Of a stretch of DNA of 64,000 bases, positions 1-13,336 are shown in pieces; within the stretch, counting starts at the first letter, position 1; each line of letters opens with the position of its first letter. The notes under the pieces were generated by a model. It was given only the letters and a program-made list of their open reading frames with translations. It was not told the origin of the DNA and did not search any database. Where the stretch lies: contig JAWDGP010003784.1 in assembly GCA_033675545.1 (NCBI GenBank), positions 265,220-329,219 of the forward strand, in the 5' to 3' direction. Source of the DNA: Elysia crispata. Lineage: Eukaryota > Mollusca > Gastropoda > Plakobranchidae. Both the position numbers and the translations under genes were made by a program.

Positions 1-2117
1 TTTGAATAGACTCTACGGCGATGATCTTCTAGAATGCTTTTCTCTTCAAAGTAACAACCATGATACAAAAAGTTCTGCGTCACATCTTTAATTTTTAATT
101 AAATCTATGGTGGAGCACACTTGGTAATTTAAATTGTTGATTGATCTATTATTTGGTTGATTGGAAGTAACCTCTGGCATATTAACACATCCCCCCACAA
201 AAAACAAAAAACAAAAAAACAAACAAACAAAAAAACCAAAACACCTCAGCTCAGTTATCACAATAGATTTCAACTCCAAGGATCCAAATTCATCTTCAGT
301 GACTGGCCATAAAGTGGTTAAACTCCCGACCCTAAAGTTTTGAGCTAAAGTAGTCTTTGTTAAACAGTCAGCCAGAATGCGTTTTCACAAAAGACTTCAT
401 TTGATATATGATTTTCAATGTCTAAAATATTATCTTTTCCACCGAATGGTTAACAACACAACAAAAAAAAGTCAGGGCAAAAACAATATAACATGAAAGC
501 ATAAATGTGCGGAGAGAAAACTTGTAAAAGAACTTATTTGAAGTGTGTATCCTTATTTGCCTAAAATGCATTAAAAACAACAACAACAAACCACACACCA
601 CAATACGGTTCATACATAAATAAGGAAACCATTCTCATTATTACAGCTTACATCCATAGATAAGCGGACAAGCTTTCATTGCATTATGCCTCTCCTTGAA
701 TGGAAGTCTTATTCAAGACGGTAGATAATGGCAACACGCGTACAGCCAACCCCAGTTTAGAAAAATATGAAAAAGGTCGCATTTAAGTATTAATGGGATC
801 AATTTCATTGGACTCAAAAGTGGTTAGGACAAAATAATTGGTTTTCTATGCCTCCCTCAACTTGAAGCTGATAAGTAGAGGAGTTGACAAGATTAGTGTG
901 ATGGAGTTTTTGTGTTTTGTATGACTTTCGTGCAATTCGACTTTCTTGTGGTACTACACGCAATTCTTCATTTAAGCATGCAACTGCCAGGCTGTAAATA
1001 ATCAGGTCAATGTATCGCAGTCCAAGCGCGCATCACCAGCGTGAATAATCCTTTCTCCCTATCCCCCTTCCCCAAACACACACAATTTTAAAATAGTAAT
1101 AACCGTTGCACGTGCTTAATCAGATCAAAAGCACAGCATAAGCTTATTTTAAGGTTCCTAACAAAGACTCTTAACATTCTTTTACTTAAAAAAAAACCTA
1201 ACACAATGTAATGGATATTCAGACAAAAAAAAATTAGTTTTGCCCATTTCACTTTCAGCAGCTTATATATTTCTTCTACTTTATTGCGGATAGAGAATCC
1301 CAAATTGAAAGCATACTTGTTTATACCCTGCATCTATTAATTTGGTTACATTTTTGATTGATGTAAACAGGGATTTCCGTGTCAATGAAAGACACAAAAG
1401 TCTACTGTTACGTTTTATATATATGTTTTCCAAATGGCAGCAAAAAAAAAAAAACTCATTTAAAGCTATATTTTACAACCGGGAAGGTCATAGTTCAATG
1501 CCTATATAAATAATGTATTCAAAAAGAGCTATAAGGTGCTGGTAACGGAGACTTTTTTTTTTCGTCAGTTTTGCTCCCAAAATGCAAAAAAATATTAATA
1601 TTCTGCCTAAAAATACCAAGGTTGTTTGCCTTCTATGGGCCAAAGAAACTGAGTGGAAACTTAAAAAAAGCGGTCATGTTATGCGTTGCATAAGATCATA
1701 ATGCTTTTATTGGAAGGCGTTGGCTAAAAATGCGGTTAGTCAGCACACTCGTGTTAACATAGTATATAACAGTTTCACATCAGCATGGCAACCTCTCCAG
1801 CAAAGAGTGCCCTTACCAATTTTAATCTCCATAAAGGTGAAGCGAGTTAGCTTTGCCCTTGTTGCACTAAACTACTCGGTGCTTGGATGAAGCAGTTACG
1901 GGACAGTCTAAAACTTTTTTGTTCTTGTTTTTGTTGAAAAATAGGAATTGCCAAATGAATAACTGTGTGTACAGGACCATCCGTTTGGGCTAATAAAAAA
2001 GGGAGCTTGCGATTGCTGATGAGGATATGAGGAACGAAGATGGTTTAAAAAGTTTTATTTATCTATTAATTCCGATTCGTTCCTTTGTTCCTGCCTCTCT
2101 CCTTCTCTCTCTCTTCC

Positions 2118-2121
<4 letters not shown>
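1..2121. other. No gene seen
   Basis: AT-rich single-copy-looking DNA with short A and T runs. Open frames are under 85 codons and lack recognisable motifs or paired splice sites. Confidence 0.6.

Positions 2122-2169
<48 letters not shown>
2122..2169 (+). repeat. (TC)n microsatellite
   Basis: Uninterrupted TC dinucleotides. Confidence 0.97.
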
Positions 2170-2173
<4 letters not shown>

Positions 2174-2457
2174 TCCCCCTCCTTCCTCGTTGCAAGTAAA
2201 AAAAGTTATACATCAATAGATTCAGAGAAGAAGTGTGGCAATCTGTCATTTTTATTAATATAAAATAAATTTATTTTGAGATTAAAAAAAAAACTTTTCA
2301 TGGTATAGCGATCGGCATATGCCAGCTCATGTTGAAGAATGCATATTAAGACCTATACACAGTTAAGTGTTGTTTGAAATTGCATTTACACTGATCGTAA
2401 TTCAGTTTACAAAGTACTTTTCGAACGAAGAAAGGAAAGATAAGGTGCTGGGAAGAG

Positions 2458-2743
<286 letters not shown>

Positions 2744-3248
2744 AAATGCAAAAAAATCTTGCATTTTCTGTTTTTACTTCTACTTAAAAAATCAACAGAC
2801 GGTTCAATGGAACCTGATATATTGCATCGTATTCAGCGAAAAAAGTAAATTATCTCTTTTTGTGTCTGCGCCTCTTCGCATGATGATAATTATGTTGTTG
2901 TTTTTTTACTCTTCCACCCTCCCCCACCATCTTCTGAGTCTTGAAAAGGGAAAAAGATATTAATTTTTTAATCATCTACATCTAGATCAAAATATCTCTT
3001 GCTTACCTCACCGCAGGGAGATAAGAATCTTGTGGTAAACCGGTGGTATAAACGTCAAGTGCGGCTTCTCATTACACTATTAAATACATTAGTGCAGGCA
3101 TCAGTGCATGTAGGTTGTTGACGTTTCGAGTGGAGATGGAGACATTTATGCAGAATAACTCGTCGCAGTTCGCCGCACTCTGATAATCAGTTTTGACAGA
3201 CCGAAAAAACAAGTGGTGTTTGAGGTCATCTAATAATTTTCCGCAACA

Positions 3249-3571
3249 TCTTAAGGAAGGCGATTTTTTTGTTTGTTCGGATATCGTCTCAATGAGAAAC
3301 ACGTGCTTATTTTGGAATAGGCCAAATTTATTAATAGACTCTTTGTAAACTTCATGAGGTAAGTTCATGGATTCCCGCAAAGCAGTGCATTCACCTTTAG
3401 GTATTCTTTAGGAAAGCGATTTTTTTTTTGTTTGTCCGTATATAGTCTCAATGAGAAACACGTGCTTATTTTGTAATAGGCCAAATTTATTAATAGACTC
3501 TTTTTAAACTTCATAATGAGGTAAGTTCATAGATTTCCGAAAGGCAGTGCATCCACCTTGAGGTACTTTTT
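3249..3571 (+). repeat. Tandem duplication, two units of about 160 bp
   Basis: Unit 1 (about 3249-3405) and unit 2 (about 3408-3571) share TCTCAATGAGAAACACGTGC, AGGCCAAATTTATTAATAGA and GAGGTAAGTTCAT with scattered differences. No coding potential seen. Confidence 0.85.
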
Positions 3572-5459
3572 GAGAGAACTAAAGCCCCCTCATAAACGTT
3601 TAAAAAGATGTTAAAATAGATTTGAATGTACAGAATTAGCCAATTATCCATATCAAGAATAAAAAAAAGTATTTAACATGGCTCATTTCGTTGCACCAGG
3701 CACCGGTAGTAAAAATGAACTGACAAGTCAGACTTGCCGATTATTATTTTTTTCGATTTCTAATGCCAAATACACACGGGAAACTACCGCAGATTGAGGG
3801 AACAATAATGATTGTAAACTTAATATTTCTTCATTTAAGATGAAACAGACAAAGTTATCTCGAACTAAATTTTAATTTTTAGATATAACAGACAATCGGT
3901 TTTGTAGGTAATTTCAAGATAATAGAATGTGAATCTAGGAAACTACAATCTAGATCTAGATTTCTTTTGTCAATGTCAGGTAGAAAAATCAAACTATTGT
4001 AATCATATTTTTATTAATCCTTAGACTGTTTAATTGGACAAAGATTGGGTGTAAATGTAAAGCCTGAAAGAGACATATAGATTGCTGAATGTAAATACTT
4101 GTCTCCTTTGTTGAAAATACAAACTGGATCATATCACGTTTCTATCTAATTCTAAGTCTAAAAAATAGAAAGCATTCTAAATAAGCCGGTCATCAGATTG
4201 AAGATTTCAACTAACATAATGTCTTCATCTCCATTAAATATTTTTATGGAAATAATCATATTTTCTTTCTACATCCACGAGAAGTTACATTCTAATATCT
4301 TGATCTAACTTAAACTGTTACATAATGATACTGCTTCGTATAGAAAATCAAACGCCACTGTGTTTCAACGCTCACATAGTCGACCACGGCTTTTGTTAAC
4401 AGTGTTATTATAAAAATAGGCTATAGAGTGCTCAACACGTTCTTATTATCTTAACTGAATAACGAATAAGGTCGGATTATAATATTATTTTTACCTAAAA
4501 TTTATGAAGACTTTAGAAAATTAAAAAAAAAGAAGGAAAAAAAATCTCAGAGCATTGATGGTATAGAATTTGAAAACTTTACCTAATCTAGTCGAGACAT
4601 AGATTTAACATTATACATGAATAATATACCATTTTAAATCTTAATCTAAATTCTAGATCACGATCAAGCATAATATGCAGACAACAATTTAGGCATTTCT
4701 GTGTTGTTGTTTTTTACTGACACGCAGAGCTAAATTAATGTTGCAGCTGTTTATCAGATACTTTATTCATGTTTATCCCATGAATCTGGATTTGACTTCT
4801 AGCCATGGTCTAGAATATAAATATTGGAACTAAATCATGGCTATCCAGATGAACACCTAGAATAAAAATTGATATTAGTCAAAACATCCTCATTCTAATG
4901 AAGATCTAATTAAGAACGTAATCTAGACCTATACGTGTAACCTAATAACATTGAAATACAATTCTAAGGACTGTGAGACAAATAATGTCGAAAGATTTTA
5001 CTTTATTTTTTTGTTTTCATCCGTAGACTAACCTAGTCCTCGTTTTTCATTTTTGCCTGAGCTTTTCGCTACATGTAGCGTTCACAGTATCGGAAAATCA
5101 TGGCCACCGTTCTTGGAACACTTTTGTGCTCATTCTTGAAACAGCGATATTAATTTTCTTCATAGATATAAAAAAATACAAGTTCAAGTTTTATGCTCCT
5201 TAGTATAGTGTGCGGCCAAAGACTACGCATATAAGTGTATCTAATAAAAAAAAAGTGACGTAACGACTTTTTCTCTCTCCAAGTTCAATAAAATATTATG
5301 AAGAGCACCTCAAATTTAACCTAAAGAATTAAAAAAAAATATCGATGCCACTATCAATTTTTCCATTTGTTTTTCTCTGCCTATTAAAAGAAGAGTAGAA
5401 ACCGAAAAATTCGCAGCGGAGGGAATCATAATTAGGAAATTATGGAAGAAAGGAAAAAT

Positions 5460-5678
<219 letters not shown>

Positions 5679-7270
5679 ATCGTTATAATGACCATGATTA
5701 TAAAAGATACAAATACAACGCATGTATGATAAAAGATATTTATTTATTCTGATAAAAAATAAATTGCATAATACTTAATACATATTATTACTCCAGACTC
5801 CATTCAGCTGTAAATTCATGTAGTTTTCCTTTTTATTTATTTTTTTTTAATGAAAAATTGTGTCTTGACAAAATGGCGAGAGACAGATTATTTAATATTT
5901 TAATGAGCCTAGAAACATAAGGCATTTTTCTGAATGTGGACCATTCTTGAGAAGAATGTAGAGGGTCATCATTTCTACATCAATATTTTTTTAAGCGGAA
6001 GAAAGTAACTGTTCTGTTAAGTGTTATACGCCCCTTTATTCCAATAGGAAAATTTACTTTAAAAAAATCAAACAGTTTTAATCCTTTTGAAGGGAGCAGG
6101 TGTGGAAAAAATTGTGGTTATTTTTCAAAATCTGCAAATTGCCCAAAACCAAATTATAGATAAATATTAATCAAATTCACAACCTCCATCATCACCCCAG
6201 ATTTTGCTTGCTTGTTGTTTTTTGGTTCATTATGGGAAACTTGCAAATAGGCATAAACTATAATTCCAACTAAAACCAGACAGATCGGCATCACAACAAT
6301 GTATAAAAATGCGTCCATAATCACGGTATATTGTTCTCTGTATTTTATTTTCTATAAAGTCGGACTACAATGTTTTTATTCTATTTATAATGGACATTAC
6401 GTGCTAAATATCGCATCTTCTTTTGTATGTTTATTTTAATAGTAATCAGAAGACACGCTGATCGTCTCAGATTTTCTTTGATGCGATGATAAACATTAGA
6501 CTTCAAGAACAGCTGAACAAGAAACTTCACTTTTCAACTCACAATAATTTGAATAGAGAGCAAAAGGATACTATTAACATACCCAGCATTTCTAAATTTT
6601 GGCTATACATGTATTATGAAAGAGCACTGAATATCAATTCAGTAATTCAGGAGAAGTGCACAGCATCATGAGGACAAATCTTTCAGTTAGATTGAATTTT
6701 AGGAGGAATATTTGGGGAAAAGGAAGATTGTAGCAGTCTTCATCGACGTCGTCGTAGTCATGGTCATAGTCATAGTAGAGGTAGAAAAGAAGAAGGAGGA
6801 GGAGGACGAAAAGGACTAAGAGGAGAAGGAGGAGAATGAAAAGAGTGTGGAAGAAGAGGAAGGGGAGGGGAAAAGACAGACGAACAAAAGTCGGATCTGA
6901 AAGTTGGGTGAAAAAGGAAGATGCAGATTTTTTGTCTAAGATCCAATAAACTATCGGCGCGTGAACAATACATCTTGTCAATTCATGTTAAATCTCATTC
7001 AAGAATGATTTTAAGCAATTTATGAAAGTACACATATATTTCATGACTATTCTTAAAATATCCTAAACTACTGAGGAGAACTTAGTCAAAGTTTGAAACC
7101 GGATATATGTCATCTCTTTCTGAAGCCACTCTATTTTGTTGACTATGAGTTAAGGTTAGAGTAAGTCTTCAGGTGTATTAGTTAGTTTTCCAACGGGCTG
7201 GGATAATCAATATTAGAATCTTCGCTTTGCATATATTTAAATCATGTGAAGAGATCAGGTCTCACTTTAT

Positions 7271-7271
<1 letters not shown>

Positions 7272-7363
<92 letters not shown>
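7272..7363 (+). repeat. (ATT)n microsatellite
   Basis: About 30 pure trinucleotide units. Confidence 0.97.
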
Positions 7364-7364
<1 letters not shown>

Positions 7365-7653
7365 GTGTGGTTCGCTGGTGCGTGCTCTCACAGTAACGGT
7401 TGTTAATGAACTCAAATGTGTAACTTTCTTTAAGGTAAAAATGCAACTGTGATGAAAAATTATTACAATAATTTTGAAAATAAAAATTGAATTGTAATCC
7501 CCGAAGCTTTTATGCAGAGCTATACGCTTTGGTATTTCTTTTGAGCGAAACAGGAATTTTGAATTATAATGATGAAGAAGTCAACTCAACTGACTGAAAA
7601 AGAAAATAACACCCCCACCCCCCAAAGAAAAAAAAATTTCTAGAGTCAGCACA

Positions 7654-8220
7654 GATCATCTATAAAGCTATGGCCATTTAACCGAGCATTTCTAGACCAC
7701 ATAGGCGCATCAAATTTGGCATAAAGTTGTAAATTGTCCTAAAGATTGAAGTGGTAATATTATTTCCCCCAAAAAATAGTGTTTCTAAAAAATTAAAGGC
7801 AAAAATGTGATTATTTATTTTTTAAAGAAAAAGGCGAATGTGTTAACTAATTCCTCCTGTAAGCATAGCTGGGCAGAGATGACAGGGATGAAAGTAGGTC
7901 TGCAATGTAAACGATTTTTGAACGGTTTTGAAACCGTTTGGAGTAAATCTACATATTATAAAATAAGATCAAGGTCTAAGTAAAGAGTCTAACAAAGTTG
8001 CTTGGACATTGATTCTAGATCTAGGGCCTACATATTTGAGGCTTAGAATTTTATAACCGTTTAAGATCTAGGAAATATAGATGCTGGGTAAAGATAGAGA
8101 GGTGGAGACGTACATCTGGATCACGTAAATAGAAGGATAGACATCAAGACCATTTGTAAGCGTATTCAATACACAAGCATTCCAGTCCAGGCAAATTGAC
8201 ACCAATGTTCCGTTCATAGA
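7654..8220 (+). repeat. Dispersed repeat family, copy 1
   Basis: Shares with 10,580-11,222 and 45,860-46,330 the series CTAACCGAGCATT, CATAAAGTTGTAAAT, AAAAATGTGATTATT, GTTGCTT and TCTAGATCTAGGGCC. It ends with GGCAAATTGACACCAATGTTCC. No coding capacity. Confidence 0.8.
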
Positions 8221-10579
8221 ATGGTCTTTTCAGCTTGTATAAATGATTAAAAATAAACACATCCTCAAGCATACAATCGTACTTGTCTAAAGCTACAGGT
8301 AGTTCATCAACCATAAGTAAATTGTATTTAATGTTCTTAAAAGCTCAATGCATTTATCTGGCTTTTAAGTATAACATCGGTATTGATGAGTATTGATTAA
8401 TAGAAAATGATAAAATGGAATAATCTCTAAGGATATTCTACAAGCCGCACTGATTTAAAAGCGGGCCTTGTATTGAAATTCATAACTATGTAAAATGAAT
8501 CCCTCATTGTAAATAACGCATTCATCGTGAATATAATTATACATGTATACCCGTAATCTAATTGGAGAAAAACAAAAACAAAGCATTATCCTATCACAAG
8601 CTCGACGTGCGTAACGTTTCAAAAACATTTTATCACACTGCTATCTTCCAAAAAATCAACGAACTTCATTTTTTCATTCGCGATAGGTCTAGCAATTTAA
8701 AAGGATCATTTTGCCCCCTTGAATAATAAAAAAAAATAGAGAGGCAATTCATTGTTTAAAAACGTTTATATTAAGCTGACGTTATTCGCGCTTCGTCATT
8801 TTTTTCCACATGCTGGAACAGGTAATGAAAAGGTTTTAAAAAATATGAATTTTTAAATTCAGCCTACCGTGTCGTCATGCCCAGCAAAGCGTGATAATAA
8901 TGCTGCGCTCACAGCTGCCGCTGGCTTTTGTTGATCACACTGGTGTCGATTATACAACATAAATAATTAAACGAACTTTCCCACAAAGTGACATTATTAA
9001 ATATTTTACTTGCGGAATAAAGGCTGACTGAATTGCAACAAAAACACAAATTTTTTATTTTTATTTAAGGTATATTTCGCCCTTTCAATATATTTTTCAA
9101 AGGAAACATTAATTTCCATTATCATTCAAACAATTCTACACATTCGAGATGGATTGCTTGTTCAAGTGTTTCAGCTCTATTATAAAAAAGAAAAACCTTC
9201 TTCAATGTTTTGACTGAACTAGCACAATTATACCAGTCTTATAAAGATTTATTAAAATATCCATAGGCATCAATTACCATTACTTTTTGAATTTTAGTTA
9301 AGATCCCATGTCTATAAATTAAGGAATGTTTTTTTTTTGTTTTGTTTTGTTTTGTTGTTCAAACTGATGCCTTTTGTTGCAATTTTTTAAAAAAAGAATA
9401 TACATCACTTAAGTCTTATCGTTTGGAAGATGTCGGTGCCCTCCGTTGAATTTGAGGGCTACGAAATCAGACAGCGGTAAGAGAGACTAAAATGAAAATA
9501 AAGCCTGACAAGACAGTACATCACGCTTTAACAGCATCGGATATTCGTCATATCTATATTAAGAGATATACTAGGGTGTGATTTCGCGTAGTATTTAAAA
9601 CACTGGCATAACTCAAACAATGAACTCCCCCTCTCCCCCTCCAAAAAAAAAAAAAAAAAAAAAAAAACAACAACAAAAAACAAACTCTAAATCGTGTGAA
9701 AATGGTCAAGCACTTATTGTGTTGAAATATCTAAGGTATAATATAAAATAAAGCAATAAATTTCTGTAAGAAAGTGAAGTGTGAAACGATACAAAAAGGA
9801 ATTTAAATGATTATCATGCAACAAAGTTAAGTGATCGAGATCAAAAGATAAGCGGAAGGATAATGTTGCCAATTATTCTTACAATCAGCTAATGTGAATA
9901 ACTGACATAGTGTCATTTTTCTTCTTTCATCCCCAATAACAAAACGGGTCGGAAGGAAGAAGAGTAAAAAGTATAAAACATTTTTCTTTCGGTCACCTAG
10001 CCCTTGCCACATTTATTACAGTTTATACGATGCATGTTTTCTCATGATAGAGTAGTGGCCCCAGCATCATCGATAGAAGCAAAAATATTCAAGTTAAAGA
10101 CTACCCAAATATTTCCCGAGTGCAATTCTCAAAGGTCAATGTTTGGATCATTAAAGGTTAAACCATTTTTGGTAGTTGTGCTACGTAAATCCAGGATTGG
10201 ACTAGCCGACAAAATACCGAGTCCACCGACTTTTACACAAGCTAGCAAGACTTTATTTTTCGCCTGTTGTTCAAGAAGTTGCACGAATTATTTTGAACAA
10301 CAAACTTTAGATGCAGCTGTCGCAGGGATAATTAGGCATTTGTATGAATGTTAATTGAACCTAATCCTTGGAATTTTAGTTCGTCTATTGCCGGTATTGT
10401 TAATTAAAGCTTTAAAATTTATTTTCCTCTATCACTCTTAGATAGTCTAAAAAGCTCACTACTAAGTTTGGTCGTTAGGGTTAATAGCTTGCGTTGTATC
10501 TATTAAATGAGCGTAAAACACCATGCTTTTCCCTCAAAACCTCAAAGTAGAGTAAGTGGGAGTGATATTCGCAGCTCTG
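8221..10579. other. No firm gene
   Basis: Contains the weak exon candidate at 9,430 and an A-run near 9,641-9,668. A 116-codon frame at 10,004-10,354 resembles no family. Confidence 0.5.
9430..9476 (+). CDS. Possible first coding exon of an unrecognised gene
   Basis: ATG begins MSVPSVEFEGYEIRQR and the reading ends at a strong GTAAGAG donor in phase 2. The piece is richer in G+C than its surroundings and shows codon-like composition. I found no downstream exon that clearly continues it, so it may be chance. The product is not recognised. Confidence 0.25.
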
Positions 10580-11222
10580 TGTCTATATATAATGGGGCTA
10601 AGCGAGCAATGAGAACCATCTAACCAGGCATTACAAACAAACCTAGACACTTCAAATTTGCCATAAAGTTGTAAATGGCTCTAGAGATTGAAGTGGTATC
10701 ATAATTTTCCCCCAAAATAATGTTTTTTTTTTTTTGTTATTTTTTTAAAATGTGATTATTATTACCATAAAAGAAAAAAAAGTTGAATATGCGAATTTTT
10801 TCCTGTATGCACGGCTTGACAGAGATGGTAGGAATGAAACTGGAAGTAAGCATTATAATGTAGTCGGCGGCAACTCTAAAACCAGATAAAACCAAATAGG
10901 ACTCTATGCTATAGAGTAAGATCAAAGTAAAGAACCTAAACAAGTTGCTTCGACTTGGATTCAAGATCTAGGGCCCAGACATTCAAATCTAGATCTAGTT
11001 AGATCTAGCTTTTACATTTAGGCTTAGAATTTCAAAAGGATTAAAGATCTAGATCTAGATTCTGTGTTAAGAATTACATGTATGGATATATCTCTATTGT
11101 GGCTAAAGATAAATAGTTGTAGGATATATCTGGATCAAGTAAAAGGATATCAAGTCCATATAAGCCTATTTAATACATAGAGCACCCCAACCGCGGCAAA
11201 TTAACACCACAGTTCCGTTTTA
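10580..11222 (+). repeat. Dispersed repeat family, copy 2
   Basis: The fullest copy: CTATATATAATGGGGCTAAG, then CATAAAGTTGTAAAT, CAAGATCTAGGGCCC, repeated AGATCTAG words, and an end at CACCACAGTTCCGTT. Same order as copy 1. Confidence 0.8.
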
Positions 11223-12005
11223 CGTAGACAGAGGAAAATAGAGGAAAAACAATGGTGAACGAGGGAAAGGTTAGGCACTGCCAGTCGAAATGTAGAGGTA
11301 GGGAAATCTCCTAACGCTGACACTGAAGCCAGCATCGCGTTAGCAAAAAAACATTTTGTATTTGCGAAAAGTTGTTACATGGACGAAGAAAATAAGTACT
11401 ATGGGGAAAAAAGAATGACGTACCCCACCAGCAACAAACTGTATTATTGAACACTGTTGACATTTTTTTATACACTGATGAACGCGATTGCTAACCCTAT
11501 CATTGCATTATGCTGAACATTATAATATAATGATATATTATATCAATCTAAAATGTAAATTTTTTTTTCGGTCAAACCAGTCTCCATTAAAAAAACCCAT
11601 TGTTGTTTTTCTTTCCTTCTGAATTATAGATGTTGACGGCAATTGGCTAGAGGGGAAAAATGTCTTCTTTCAATAAAACACTCAAGGACTGCTTGAATAG
11701 AAGAGTTCAAAGGCAAGCAATTTCTGTCACATCCTTGGTTATTAATATGCCAGATTCTGGATTAGACTACGCGAGAAAATCGTCTTAGCCAGGCGGCACA
11801 CATTAACAATCATACGGCATAAGTCACTCGTCACATCACCAGGCACTTCTTACATTATTTAATCTCCGCACGCCGCACTGAGAGGGAGGTGAAATTAAAG
11901 GTATGTGCCACAAGGCGCTCATTCAAAACGATAAAAAGTCTTACATGTACCTCGCACGACTTATCATCTAATCACACAGAAACATCCGTTTGTAACTTCA
12001 GCGAC

Positions 12006-12089
12006 ATGGGGGGCGACGAAACATCAGAAGGGCAGTCAATGCTTGTGCAGCCGATTTATGCTTCACGCGAACTTCTCTTTTACTTGTAA
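12006..12089 (+). pseudogene. Remnant of transposase exon 1 in the deleted Harbinger copy
   Basis: An ATG opens MGGDETSEG and leads into LVQPIYASREL, which matches VRPIYASRE of the intact transposase. A stop follows almost at once. The catalytic domain is absent. Confidence 0.75.
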
Positions 12090-12202
12090 CGTGGAAAAAA
12101 AACTCCCCAAAAACGGACATCAGTAAAATTGATACAGTTTATTATAAAAATGATAAATAAACGCACTTAAGACTAGGCAACCGATAATTAATTTCTTCTT
12201 AC

Positions 12203-12368
12203 CATGAACAAACAGGTTGATCTGTGATCGACCATGCTCTCTCTAGGAGAGTACGGTCTTTTTGTCATGGATCTTTGATGTCATAAATGAAAGGACATTC
12301 TTAGACCAGATAAATTAATCTCATTTTTCTTTTTCTTCGATTCCTTGCGATGAATTGTCAGTGGCCAT
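12203..12368 (-). pseudogene. Remnant of MADF exon 1 in the deleted Harbinger copy
   Basis: It starts MATDNSSQGIEEKEK, like METDSSQ of the intact gene, then stops. Shifted frames still show SFIYD-, KDR-LLERAW and ITDQ-like stretches, and the GTAAGAAG donor is kept. In-frame stops and indels show that it is dead. Confidence 0.78.
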
Positions 12369-12792
12369 AGTTAAAAAATGAACAAAAAAAAAAAAAAAAA
12401 AAAGCTTCGTTATTGAAACTAAGCAGGATGAAATAGATTCAGATGACTGTATAAACAACGGCGGCGAATAGAGGACAGACTTAATGAACATGTGCATTGC
12501 ATTAGGAGTGACTTGCAAGAGGGTCGAGCGATTAAATGACGTCACAGCCAGGACCTCGTCAGTAGGGTCAGCGACGAGCGACGGATGGCAAGACAGTACG
12601 TTTAACTTTTTGGTGTGGCTCATTGTGGAATATGTTTTTCCGGTGTGATTTTCCTCTCATTCCGTAGTGTGTTCATTAGCGGCCAGTGATCTAAGGCGTA
12701 TGGCAAACAGCGAATGACTTTTCTTTGAGTGTCCCGTGGCTTACAGTTTTATTTCAGTGCAAAAGGGATTATGGACACAAGCATTAGCCTAA

Positions 12793-12816
12793 GCTAGGCG
12801 GCACACAGAGAAAGTC
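12793..12816 (+). repeat. Left terminal inverted repeat of Harbinger element
   Basis: 24 bp identical to the reverse complement of 17263-17286. Identity ends right after GAAAGTC. It is preceded by the TAA target duplicate. Confidence 0.96.
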
Positions 12817-13155
12817 ATTCGCCGTTGTCCATTCACCATTCGTCGTTCGATGCTAATGAACGCATTACCGGCGGTGTGGAGCGTCACACAAACATTCCAT
12901 ATTCCACACGCCGCTTGGCATTTCCTACAAGCAGCTAAAAAACTCAGTCACATAAGAAAAGTTGTTCGTCACTTGTCATTTGCCGCTGACCTCACCGATG
13001 AGGTCACGTGACGTCATTCACACGCCGCTCGACCCTCTCGCAAGTCGTTCGCATCGTAATGCACTTGCTCATTAATTTTGACTCCCATTCGCTATTGGGA
13101 CGACTGTGAACACGTGTTGACCTTGTTCAAACTTTCGTGTTTTAAAGCTATAAAT

Positions 13156-13336
13156 ATGGAAACTGATTCATCACAGCATTTGGTGGAAACAGAAAGTGAA
13201 ATCAATTCAAAACTCATTCATCTTGTCAAAGATTTTTCCTTCATCTATGACCCCAACAATTCCAAGCATAAAGATCGTAATCTTCTGGAGAGAACATGGA
13301 CTTCAATATCATCACAGATCAATGTATCTGTTGAAG
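13156..13336 (+). CDS. MADF protein exon 1
   Basis: 181 nt, METDSSQHLVETESEINSKL onward, ending at a GTAAGA donor in phase 1. It is the first half of the MADF domain. A diverged copy exists on the minus strand of the sister element. Confidence 0.85.

Larger units (their letters stand above)
11788..12740. mobile_element. Internally deleted Harbinger derivative, 953 bp, inverted
   Basis: The termini GCCAGGCGGCACACA and, inverted, GCCACGGGACACTCA resemble those of the complete element. TTA duplicates flank it (11785-11787 and 12741-12743). Its left part matches the transposase 5' region of the complete element and its right part matches the MADF 5' region in reverse, so it is inverted relative to its neighbour. 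Everything between the two gene starts is gone. The termini and exons have diverged clearly, so it is an older or different subfamily rather than a fresh deletion of the adjacent copy. Confidence 0.88.

Noticed and set aside
6634-6981. 115-codon Leu-rich minus-strand frame
   Set aside because: Arises from a polypurine stretch near 6,780-6,870; looks like a membrane protein only because of base composition.
10004-10354. 116-codon plus-strand frame
   Set aside because: No recognisable domain, and no splice or promoter support.
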